A stretch of DNA of 41,217 nt, taken from the NCBI GenBank assembly GCA_014799565.1, contig JAAVHT010000040.1, forward strand, positions 14,422 to 55,638. Direction: 5' to 3'. This DNA comes from Clostridiales bacterium. Lineage in GTDB: Bacteria; Bacillota; Clostridia; Oscillospirales; Oscillospiraceae. Under the pieces are notes generated by a model that saw nothing but the letters and a program-made list of their open reading frames with translations, made no database searches and was not told the DNA's origin. Position numbers and translations under genes: made by a program. This document shows, one piece after another, positions 1-7,009 of the stretch (the stretch's first letter is position 1; every line of letters begins with the position of its first letter).

Positions 1-221
1 TCCACCGAGCTGACGGTAGGGTGCTTCTGGATGAGGGCCTGGACCTGTTCCCCCACGATCTCCTCCACCAGGGCGGGCAGATCCTCGAAGTGGTAGTAGA
101 AGGAATTGCGATTGATACCGCAGCCCTCTACGATATCCTTCACGGTGATCTGATTCAGGGGCCGGTCGTTGAGCAGCTTGAGAAAGGTATCCTTAATAGC
201 CCTCCGGGTAAAATTCGCCAT
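1..221 (-). CDS. TetR/AcrR-family transcriptional regulator, N-terminal part
   Basis: Only the first 73 codons are inside the window; the gene runs off the left edge. The translation starts MANFTRRAIKDTF and contains a TetR-type helix-turn-helix with the recognition segment GINRNSFYYHFEDL at about residues 36-49, which matches the usual GxxxxxFYYHF signature of the family. The ATG at 221-219 is preceded by GGAGG eight bases upstream (CTGCTGGAGGTACGACC). It is divergent from the CooC-like gene and may regulate that operon, but the ligand-binding domain is missing here, so the effector cannot be guessed. Confidence 0.85.
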   Translation of the reverse strand, partial: MANFTRRAIKDTFLKLLNDRPLNQITVKDIVEGCGINRNSFYYHFEDLPALVEEIVGEQVQALIQKHPTVSSV

Positions 222-251
222 GGTCGTACCTCCAGCAGATGGTTTCCTCTT

Positions 252-280
252 AGGTTACATATCCGGACGCAAAAAGTCAA
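252..280 (-). promoter_or_regulatory. Sigma-A promoter of the TetR gene
   Basis: On the minus strand TTGACT (280-275) and TAACCT (257-252) are separated by 17 bases. The start of transcription would lie about 25 bases before the TetR ATG. The prediction rests on box match and spacing only. Confidence 0.5.
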
Positions 281-311
281 GGGGTCAGCTGCCCAAAAAC
301 CGATGTTTTGC

Positions 312-400
312 GGTCAGACCACGACCGTAAAAAAGAGGCTCCACATTTTTCAACCTTTGTCAATATCAATTCCCTTTCAAACTCGGTATAATTTGAGCAG
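312..400 (+). promoter_or_regulatory. Promoter/operator block of the dehydratase operon (copy 1 of 2)
   Basis: This block contains GGTCAGACCA (312-321), a conserved GTAAAAAAGAG, a TTTGTCAATATCAATT box (357-371 region) and an extended -10 element GGTATAAT (TATAAT 387-392). It aligns without gaps to 6768-6856, with about 13 differences in 89 positions by eye. GGTCAGACCA has the inverted-repeat form (TnGTnnnACnA) bound by FadR-subfamily GntR regulators. No good -35 is found 17 bases from the -10, so the promoter may depend on the extended -10 or on an activator. Confidence 0.65.
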
Positions 401-479
401 CAGATTATGGAAAGCCGCAAGAAAAACCGATGCGGGAGAGAAAATCTTACCTGATGAGAGAGAAAGGGGAAATTCAGAC

Positions 480-1247
480 GTGGAGCGCAACGCGAGGATC
501 ATTGCCCTGGCGGGCAAGGGGGGTGTGGGAAAAACTTCCCTGTCCGCAGCCTTTGTCCGTCTGCTGACGGAGCAGCGCCCGGAAGCCAGAATCCTGGCCA
601 TCGACGCCGACCCGGCCGTGGGTCTGGCCACCGCGCTGGGCGTGGAGGTTCGGGAGACCCTGGACGATATCCGAAAAAGCATCATTGCCAGTGTGGAGGA
701 CGGCGCTCCCCGCGAGGCAATCGAGCTGTTAAACGAAGCCCGCTTCCGCATTTTTGACACCATGGTGGAGGAGCGGGCCTTCTCCTTCCTCGCCATTGGC
801 AGACCGGAAGGTGCTGGCTGCTATTGTAAAATTAACACCTATCTGAGAGAGGTCATCAGCCTCCTGGCCAAGGACTTTGACTATGTGGTCATCGACGGAG
901 AGGCGGGCATCGAGCAGATCAACCGACGGGTCATGGAGAAGGTGACGGATCTGGTGCTGGTCACTGACCCCAGCCAAAAAGGAACCCAGGTTATCCAGAC
1001 CATCCGCCAGGTAGCCCAGGAGTTGGTGATGTTCCAGCGCTGCGGCGCGGTGCTTAACCGGCTGGAGGATCCGGAGCTGGCTCAGTACGTCCAGCTGGAC
1101 GGCATCGAGCTGCTGTCCTGCGTTCCCTCTGACCGGGCCCAGGCCGAGAGCGACGTGCGCGGCCTCAGCGTGTTCCAGATTCCAGGAAACGCAGCCATCC
1201 TCCAGGGCGCCCAGGAGGCCCTGGTCAAGCTGGGCATACTGCCATGA
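480..1247 (+). CDS. CooC-like MinD/ParA-family ATPase (metal-cluster maturation type)
   Basis: This is a 255-residue P-loop ATPase of the MinD/CooC group. The deviant Walker A motif GKGGVGKTS is at residues 12-20, IDADPA at 41-46, and VVIDGEAG supplies the Walker B/switch region. Cys-Tyr-Cys at 114-116 (GAGCYCKIN) matches the CxC motif that binds metal between the subunits of CooC, the nickel-insertion ATPase of CO dehydrogenase. The start is GTG 480, with AGAAAGGGGA upstream; the frame is open further left only because it crosses the TetR gene. It is the first gene of a plus-strand operon with a reductase/dehydratase and an acetyl-CoA-synthase-like protein, so a role in assembling a metal centre for one of them is inferred. 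No CO dehydrogenase gene is nearby. Confidence 0.8.
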   Translation: MERNARIIALAGKGGVGKTSLSAAFVRLLTEQRPEARILAIDADPAVGLATALGVEVRETLDDIRKSIIASVEDGAPREAIELLNEARFRIFDTMVEERAFSFLAIGRPEGAGCYCKINTYLREVISLLAKDFDYVVIDGEAGIEQINRRVMEKVTDLVLVTDPSQKGTQVIQTIRQVAQELVMFQRCGAVLNRLEDPELAQYVQLDGIELLSCVPSDRAQAESDVRGLSVFQIPGNAAILQGAQEALVKLGILP

Positions 1248-1278
1248 CGCGCCATCTACGGAAAGTGAGGGATGATAT

Positions 1279-2484
1279 TTGAAAGATTTAAAGCATCTGA
1301 TTTACTTTGAAAAGCTGCTGGAGAACAGCAGCAACGAGCTCATCGACCAGGCCCGGGCGGAGGGGAAGCTGGCCATCGGCTACACCTGCTTCCATATGCC
1401 GGAGGTGCTGCTGAACCTGGGCAACTGCTTCTCTGTCCGCCTGCGGGCCCCCAAGACGGGATCCATGGACATCGCTACATACTATATGTCCAACTACACC
1501 TGCGAATACTGCCGCGCCCTGCTGGAGCGGAGTATTGAGGGCGGCTTCAACTACCTGGACGCCCTGGCGGGGGTGGACGCCTGTGCGGAGATGAACCGCT
1601 GCATGGAGAACATCGAGCTGGTGGCGGGACTGCCGGGTGAGAAGTTCTTTGTCACCCACGCCGATATCCCCTACAAAGCTGAGGATTTCACCATTACCCA
1701 CTACGTGAGGCAAATCCGCAACCGTGTGCTGGAACGGCTCCATGAGGTCTACGGCGTGGACATTTCCGATGAGTCCATCCGCAAAGCGGTGGCGGAGCAC
1801 AACGAAGTCTGCCGGATCATCACCGAGCTCGGCCAGTTCCGCAAGCTGGACAACCCGCCTATCACCGGCTACGAGTTCCATGTGCTGAACATGATTACCT
1901 ATTGCTGCCCCAAGTATCTCATTCTGGACAAGCTCCGGAAAACCCTGGAGGAGGTCAAGAACCGCAAGGTGGACGCCAAACCCTGGTTCCGGGCCCGTGT
2001 GGCCATCGTGGGCAGCGAGGTGGACGACCTGGACATGACCAGGCTCATTGAGGACAGCGGGGCCATGGTGGTGGCCGACCGCTTCTGCTTCGGCTCCACG
2101 CCGGGGCGGGAGGTCATTGAACTCAACGACACCGAGGACGCGCTGACCCAGGTCTGCCGCCACTACTTACAGGTCTCCGAGTGCCCCCGGTTCATGAGCG
2201 ACGAGAAGATCCGGCAGCGCCGCGCCACGGCGGATCGCCTGGCCCGGGAGTACAACGCCGAGGGCATCATCTTCGAGCAGATCAAGTTCTGCGACTTCTG
2301 GGCCTTTGAGCGTGCCCTGGCCAGCCACATCCAGGAGACGGAGTACGGCCACCCTGTGCTGAGCATCGACCGGCCCTACAACGCCCGGAGTTCCGGCCAG
2401 CTGCGCACCCGGATGCAGGCGTTCGTGGAGTCCCTGGAAATCAAGCGCATCCAGAAAAACAGAGAGGGGGCGGCGTCATGCTGA
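1279..2484 (+). CDS. 2-hydroxyacyl-CoA dehydratase/benzoyl-CoA reductase family subunit (HgdB/FldC-like, 401 aa)
   Basis: This is a member of the HGD-D family (HgdA/B, FldB/C, BcrB/C), which holds [4Fe-4S] clusters and receives electrons from an ATP-dependent activator. The length of 401 aa is normal for one subunit. Typical features are the N-terminal IGYTCFHMPEVLL segment, the Cys-rich run YTCEYCRALL with VDACAEMNRC, and ITYCCPKY in the middle. The start is TTG 1279 with GAGGGA upstream; the nearby ATG 1272 is out of frame. The last seven bases overlap the next gene, which implies coupled translation. The substrate cannot be read from the sequence; hydroxyacyl-CoA or aryl-CoA chemistry is inferred from the family. 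Confidence 0.85.
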   Translation: MKDLKHLIYFEKLLENSSNELIDQARAEGKLAIGYTCFHMPEVLLNLGNCFSVRLRAPKTGSMDIATYYMSNYTCEYCRALLERSIEGGFNYLDALAGVDACAEMNRCMENIELVAGLPGEKFFVTHADIPYKAEDFTITHYVRQIRNRVLERLHEVYGVDISDESIRKAVAEHNEVCRIITELGQFRKLDNPPITGYEFHVLNMITYCCPKYLILDKLRKTLEEVKNRKVDAKPWFRARVAIVGSEVDDLDMTRLIEDSGAMVVADRFCFGSTPGREVIELNDTEDALTQVCRHYLQVSECPRFMSDEKIRQRRATADRLAREYNAEGIIFEQIKFCDFWAFERALASHIQETEYGHPVLSIDRPYNARSSGQLRTRMQAFVESLEIKRIQKNREGAASC

Positions 2485-4217
2485 AGGCCAATTTGAGATG
2501 GGCAAAAAACAACCTGCCCCGGGATCTGAAGATCTGGAAGGACCTGATCTCCGAGGTGGATTGGAAAGACGTGGGCAGAAACGTCAAAAACAATCTGAAA
2601 GCCACCAAGAACCGGGTCGTGGACGAAGTAAAGACCGTGGCGGCCATGTCCGGCGCGGAAAAGAAGGATCTTCTGCTCCACGGCGAGAAGCACCTGGGCC
2701 GCCTGTACCAGAAGGGGCAGATCGCCTTCACCCGCCGGGAGTGGCGGGGCGTGGAGAGCACGGCCCGGGACTTCGCCGGCTGGCTGGGCCTCTGGGGCAT
2801 CATGCTGAACATGGTGATGAAGGATCCGGTGTCCATCATGGAAGGACTGATGGAGTACCGGTGGTTCAGCTCCTATCTGGCGCTGCCCGCCTTCGTGGAT
2901 CGGAATACCCTGGGCCTGCGGGGCCCCCACGTCACCATCGCCCACCAGCTGTTCTACCCGGTGCTGCGCAACGGCGCGGATAACATCGCCACCCTGCTGA
3001 TGGCGGACGAGCGCATCGGCAACAACAAGAAGATCCAGGAAAAGCTGCTGATGTTCGACGAGATGACCATGAGCCAGATGATGGCGGGTTTCCCGGGGCT
3101 CATCGGTATGCCCTATCAGCTGATGCCCGTGTTCCTGGTCAGTGAGCTCGACCAGCTGATCTGCGTGCCCTATATCGACGCGGTGGAGAGCTTCGGCCTG
3201 CCCGCGGACACCTGCCCCGTGCCCACCAGCGAGTGCGGCGCCGCCATTCTGGACGTACTGCCCCACTGCGGCCTGGGCTTCATCTCCACCTCCACCCCCT
3301 GCGACGGGTCCACCATGGCCACCTCCTACCAGGATCGCCGGTTCAAGATGCCCACCTATCCCCTGACCCTCCCCGTGCGCTACGACGACGAGGACACCGT
3401 GGACTGCGGCGCGGAGGACATGAAGCGGTGCATCAAATGGGTGGAGAACCTCACCGGCCAGACCTGGGACTGGAACCACTATTTCTCCGTCATCCGGCGG
3501 TTCAACCAGCAGACCTGCTACGAGATGGAGAAGTGGGAGGTCAACAAGACCCCCTATCCCCAGGTCATCGGCCCCGCTTACGAGCTGTTCCGAAAGTGGA
3601 GCTACGAGATGGACGGCGGTCTGGATCCCCGGGTCATGAAGACCTTCGAAAAGGTCAACAAGACCATGCTGCGCTGCTATGAGAAGCGGATGAATCCCTA
3701 CCGGGCCCCCATCCGCCACCGGGCCATCGTGTGGAGCTGCCCCGCCCACTACTACGCCAATTTCTCCAACTGGCTGCAAAACGCCTGGGGCATCGGCGTG
3801 CTGGTGGAGATGGAGAGCCTGAACTTCACCAAGATGCTCAACACCGATGACCACGAGGAGGCCATCCGCGACCTGGCCCGGCTGTACGAGCGCATGGTCA
3901 TGCGCAAGCACACCAACGGCGGCCACGTCCACGTGCTGGAGGAGCTGTGGAAGCAGGTGGAGGAGTTCAATGCGGAAATCGTCATCATGTATCAGCACGT
4001 GTGCTGCAAGACCATGGCCGGTCTCCAGGGCCTGTTTGACGAGCAGGCCCGCCAGCGGGGCATCCACATCATCTGGGTGGAGCACGACCTGATGGATCCC
4101 CGCACCGTATCCCGCCGGGATATGCGCACCAAGGTCAACAACTATATGATCAACGTGTTCCAGGAGGAACCCCTGGATCCCTCCCTGGTGGAGTTTGAAG
4201 ACGACATCACGTGGTGA
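2478..4217 (+). CDS. Large 2-hydroxyacyl-CoA dehydratase-family subunit (HgdA-like, 579 aa)
   Basis: This second HGD-D-type subunit has an N-terminal extension of roughly 100 charged residues before the region that resembles the family. Landmarks are CPVPTSECGAAILDVLP, STPCDGSTMATSY and WDWNHYFSVIRRFNQQT, the last typical of the helical part of these subunits, plus EIVIMYQHVCCKTMAG and GIHIIWVEHDLMDPR near the C-terminus. At 579 aa it is much longer than the usual 370-480 aa partner. The ATG overlaps the end of the upstream subunit, so the two are probably made together as a heterodimer. It could instead be an atypical family branch whose substrate is not a CoA ester. Confidence 0.8.
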   Translation: MLKANLRWAKNNLPRDLKIWKDLISEVDWKDVGRNVKNNLKATKNRVVDEVKTVAAMSGAEKKDLLLHGEKHLGRLYQKGQIAFTRREWRGVESTARDFAGWLGLWGIMLNMVMKDPVSIMEGLMEYRWFSSYLALPAFVDRNTLGLRGPHVTIAHQLFYPVLRNGADNIATLLMADERIGNNKKIQEKLLMFDEMTMSQMMAGFPGLIGMPYQLMPVFLVSELDQLICVPYIDAVESFGLPADTCPVPTSECGAAILDVLPHCGLGFISTSTPCDGSTMATSYQDRRFKMPTYPLTLPVRYDDEDTVDCGAEDMKRCIKWVENLTGQTWDWNHYFSVIRRFNQQTCYEMEKWEVNKTPYPQVIGPAYELFRKWSYEMDGGLDPRVMKTFEKVNKTMLRCYEKRMNPYRAPIRHRAIVWSCPAHYYANFSNWLQNAWGIGVLVEMESLNFTKMLNTDDHEEAIRDLARLYERMVMRKHTNGGHVHVLEELWKQVEEFNAEIVIMYQHVCCKTMAGLQGLFDEQARQRGIHIIWVEHDLMDPRTVSRRDMRTKVNNYMINVFQEEPLDPSLVEFEDDITW

Positions 4218-4240
4218 CGTGAGGAAGGAGAGAGAAGCGT

Positions 4241-5038
4241 ATGAAATATTTCGGCGGCTGCGATGTGGGCTCGACCTATACCAAGTGCGTGATCCTGGAC
4301 GAAACCGGCAAGATGGTGGCGGACACCACCATCCGCAGCAAGATCAATTCGGAGGTTTCCGCCACCATGGCCCTGGAGGAGACGCTGACCAAGGCGGGGC
4401 TGAAAGAGGCCAAGGAGCTCAGCTATCTCATCGGCACCGGCTACGGCCGCAACAAGGTGCCCTTCGCCGATGAGAACATCTCCGAGATCTCCTGCCACGC
4501 TATGGGCGTCCACGTCACCGACCCCCGCGTCAAGGCCATCATCGACATCGGCGGGCAGGACGTGAAGGGCATCTCCATCGACACCGATGGAACGGTGAAG
4601 AACTTTGCCATGAACGACAAGTGCGCCGCCGGCACGGGCCGGTTCTACGAGGCCATGGCCAACGCCTTTGAGATGACCCTGCCGGAGTTCTCCAGCCTGT
4701 CCCTGTCGGCTAAGAACACCATTCCCATCACCGCCCAGTGCACTGTTTTCGCCGAGAGCGAGGTCATCACCCTGGTGGGCGAGGGCAAGCCCATGGATGA
4801 GATCGCCGCCGGCATCCAGATGGCTGTGGCAAAGCGCTGCTTCGTCATGAGCAAGAAAGCCGGGGCCACCGACAGCATTACCCTCACCGGGGGCTGCGCC
4901 AAAAACGCCGGACTGAAAAAGGCCATCGAGCACGTGCTGAAGCTGAAGGTCATCGACCTGAAGACAGATCCCCAACTGATGGGCGCGCTGGGCGCGGCGG
5001 AGTATGCCCGCCAGAAAGGCCTGGCAAAGGGGGCATAA
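4241..5038 (+). CDS. ATP-dependent activator of the dehydratase/reductase (BadF/BadG/BcrA/HgdC family)
   Basis: This 265-residue ASKHA-fold ATPase passes one electron to the dehydratase at the cost of ATP. It has the full signature: GCDVGSTYTK (phosphate 1, residues 6-15), IDIGGQD (101-107), MNDKCAAGTGRF with cluster ligand Cys128, ITAQCTVFAESEVI with Cys167, and LTGGCAKNAGL near the C-terminus. Two such cysteines from each monomer hold a single [4Fe-4S] cluster in the homodimer of HgdC. The length matches HgdC (about 260 aa). AGGAAGGAG precedes the ATG, 23 bases after the large subunit. Confidence 0.93.
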   Translation: MKYFGGCDVGSTYTKCVILDETGKMVADTTIRSKINSEVSATMALEETLTKAGLKEAKELSYLIGTGYGRNKVPFADENISEISCHAMGVHVTDPRVKAIIDIGGQDVKGISIDTDGTVKNFAMNDKCAAGTGRFYEAMANAFEMTLPEFSSLSLSAKNTIPITAQCTVFAESEVITLVGEGKPMDEIAAGIQMAVAKRCFVMSKKAGATDSITLTGGCAKNAGLKKAIEHVLKLKVIDLKTDPQLMGALGAAEYARQKGLAKGA

Positions 5039-5041
5039 AAG

Positions 5042-5215
5042 ATGAAAACGTTATGCAAGATCCTGCGGACTATCATCAAATGGCTGACCGTCATCACGGG
5101 CGTGCTGTTCACCATTTATATGCTGAATCTGGACATGAAGCTGGTGGGCTGGGTGTACAAATGGCTCAACAAATTCCATGACCGCCGGGACGGCACACGG
5201 GACGTGGCCTTCTGA
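5042..5215 (+). CDS. Small single-span membrane peptide in the dehydratase operon (57 aa)
   Basis: This 57-residue ORF begins three bases after the activator stop and its TGA overlaps the ATG of the next gene (ATGA-type overlap). Residues about 13-30 (KWLTVITGVLFTIYMLN) form one hydrophobic segment with basic residues before it, and the tail is charged (FHDRRDGTRDVAF). No family is recognised. Its tight position between two soluble metalloprotein genes suggests a membrane anchor or an operon-specific partner. The coupling at both ends is the main reason to believe it is real. Confidence 0.7.
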   Translation: MKTLCKILRTIIKWLTVITGVLFTIYMLNLDMKLVGWVYKWLNKFHDRRDGTRDVAF

Positions 5216-5946
5216 TGGAGCTGTATAACGAGTTGATCCGGGAGACCACTTCCCTGCTGCCCGAAACGGTCCGCCGCTGGGACTATGACCCGGCGGCGGC
5301 CTGGGAGGACGCGGGCAGCAGCGAGCTGGTGCTGCTGCGGGACACGGCCTGCGAGCTGGGCGGCAGCGGGAAGGACGCGGTGCAGTATACCTGCGTCACC
5401 ACCAGCCGGGCGCTGGTGGAACGGGACGAAGTCCTGCTGTGGGGGCCGGATCTGAAGGAACTGCGGGCCGACGCGCCCTATGCCCGCATCGCCCTGCTCC
5501 GGGTGGGGGACATCGAGAGCGACGACGGCGACGACACGGCGGCCTACCACGCTATCAAGGATATGGAGTTCGTCAAGTACCATGTGTTTCCCCGGGGGTA
5601 TATGCTGCGCGTCTCCACCGAGAGCCACCGGGAGCAGGTTCGGGTCAGCAAACAGGCACTGAAAAAGGGGATCGACTTCCGGCGGGTAGGGTGCGATTTC
5701 ATCCGGCGGTACAAGGAAAACCCCAATGTGCTGGCGGTCAAGCTGGTGTTCGTCACCGCGCCCCAAGCCCCCTACGCCGCCCTGACGTCCCTCGCCAAGC
5801 GCACAACGGACATCACCCACGCCCTGTGCGGCATTCTGGATGGGATGCCCATGGACTGCACCGCCTGCCACCTCAAGCCCATCTGCGACGAGGTGGAGGG
5901 CATGAAAACACTGCACTTCGGGCAGAAAGGCACGACCGCTTTGTAA
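5215..5946 (+). CDS. Acetyl-CoA synthase (AcsB/CdhC) middle-domain-like Fe-S protein
   Basis: This 243-residue protein appears, from remembered AcsB sequence and not from a computed alignment, to match the second domain and the beginning of the A-cluster domain of acetyl-CoA synthase. The run VLLWGPD (74-79 region), IALLRVGDI, QVRVSKQALKKGIDF (141-155) and the final CxxC(x5)C parallel the AcsB segments EVIGPD, LRVSKDAVAKGF and the CxxC...C that starts the A-cluster. Cys215, Cys218 and Cys224 (DCTACHLKPICDE) could ligate an Fe-S cluster, with Cys205 as a possible fourth. The Cys-Gly-Cys nickel site of true ACS is absent and the length is one third of ACS. It is the last gene of the operon. A role in electron transfer or acyl handling is inference. 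Confidence 0.6.
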   Translation: MELYNELIRETTSLLPETVRRWDYDPAAAWEDAGSSELVLLRDTACELGGSGKDAVQYTCVTTSRALVERDEVLLWGPDLKELRADAPYARIALLRVGDIESDDGDDTAAYHAIKDMEFVKYHVFPRGYMLRVSTESHREQVRVSKQALKKGIDFRRVGCDFIRRYKENPNVLAVKLVFVTAPQAPYAALTSLAKRTTDITHALCGILDGMPMDCTACHLKPICDEVEGMKTLHFGQKGTTAL

Positions 5947-5965
5947 CAGGGCAGCGGCATTGTTT

Positions 5966-6003
5966 GAGGGAGCGAGGCTGATCACTGCCCCGCTCCCTCT
6001 TTG
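5966..6003 (+). terminator. Rho-independent terminator of the dehydratase operon
   Basis: GAGGGAGCG (5966-5974) pairs with CGCTCCCTC (5991-5999) and is followed by TTTGT. It lies between convergent genes and may serve both strands. Confidence 0.7.
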
Positions 6004-6014
6004 TCCCACATAGG

Positions 6015-6752
6015 TTATCTTCTCTTCCGCGCCGCCTCTGCCCTGCTGACGCCGCTGTCCAATTCCTGGATAAATCCGTCATGATCCTCCCGCAGCAGCC
6101 GCACTGCTCCACTGCCGTCTCCTGCTTCGATGCACCGGGTGAACTCCTCCAGCCGCCGGACGCAGTGCTCCCGCCCCACCCGGCGGATGTGGGTCTTCCA
6201 GGAATTGATGCAGGCCGGGAGAAACGCGTTCAAAATCAGCGGCGTGATCGTGTTTCCGCTCAGGAATGTTACCGTGCGATGATAGCGGAACAGGGCCTCC
6301 GCCAAGGCGTCGTCGCTGATCTCCGCCGCATGAGCCGCCTCTTCGGCCAAAGTGGTCAGCCTGGCCACATCCTCCGGGGTGTGGCTTTCGGCCAGAGCTT
6401 CAAAGGCAGGGTATTCCAGATAGCCCCGCGCATCCAGCATACTTCTCAGCGTTGTGGAGTCCAGCCGCCCATCCCGATAGCGCATGATGGCCAGCAGAGT
6501 GTCCAGATTTCCTGTCTGCGCATAGTCTGCCACCCGCACCCCCTTTCGCCCCTCCGTCTCCAGAAAGCCCAGTCGGATCAGCTCCCGCAGGCCTTCGTGA
6601 ACGGTGGTCTTGCTGATTTTCATCTCGTCGGCGATCTCCCGCTCGGTTGGAAGCGGGTTCCCCGGCCTCAGCTCGCCGGAGAGGATCAACTCTTCCAGCC
6701 GCTGAATGAACAACTCCTTAATGGTGGGCGCGACAATCTCCCCCAGCTTCAT
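6015..6752 (-). CDS. GntR-family transcriptional regulator, FadR subfamily (FCD domain)
   Basis: This 245-residue protein has an N-terminal winged helix (residues about 10-75, with LRPGNPLPTEREIADEM and ISKTTVHEGLRELIRLGFLE) and an all-helical FCD ligand-binding domain to about residue 230. The start is ATG 6752, preceded by GGGAGGTG; an upstream in-frame GTG/ATG region would run through the operator. A TGGTCAGACCA site lies 15 bases in front of its start, which argues for autoregulation, and the same site precedes the dehydratase operon. FCD proteins of this type usually bind small carboxylates or fatty acids, so the ligand may be the substrate or product of the neighbouring reductases. Confidence 0.9.
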   Translation of the reverse strand: MKLGEIVAPTIKELFIQRLEELILSGELRPGNPLPTEREIADEMKISKTTVHEGLRELIRLGFLETEGRKGVRVADYAQTGNLDTLLAIMRYRDGRLDSTTLRSMLDARGYLEYPAFEALAESHTPEDVARLTTLAEEAAHAAEISDDALAEALFRYHRTVTFLSGNTITPLILNAFLPACINSWKTHIRRVGREHCVRRLEEFTRCIEAGDGSGAVRLLREDHDGFIQELDSGVSRAEAARKRR

Positions 6753-6767
6753 AGCAGCACCTCCCGT

Positions 6768-6856
6768 GGTCAGACCATGATCGTAAAAAAGAGATACCAT
6801 ATTTTTTATCCTTTGTCAATATCAATTTCCCTTCATACCCGGTATAATTTGAGCAG
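6768..6856 (+). promoter_or_regulatory. Divergent promoter/operator block between the GntR regulator and the flavoprotein (copy 2 of 2)
   Basis: Here the operator is the perfect palindrome-type TGGTCAGACCA (6767-6777). The plus-strand -10 is GGTATAAT (TATAAT 6843-6848). On the minus strand TTGACA (6819-6814) and TATCTC (6796-6791), 17 bases apart, would drive the GntR gene, with the operator just downstream of its start point. The block is colinear with 312-400. Binding by the adjacent GntR protein is inferred. Confidence 0.7.
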
Positions 6857-7009
6857 AAAACATATGTGGGACAGGTACTTTACACGGTTCCCCACGCCGC
6901 GATCAGCGCGGCCAGTTTCCCCTCCTCCCCCACCTGGTACGAAGGAAAGGGATACGCGTTCAAAAACATGAATTCTGTGGACAGACATCATTTAAGGAGG
7001 AAAACAGCC

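Noticed and set aside
2376-4085. Long open frame on the minus strand antisense to the large dehydratase subunit
   Set aside because: It is a GC-rich shadow frame: its translation is rich in His, Gly, Val and Leu with no motif, no RBS, and overlaps a well-supported gene.
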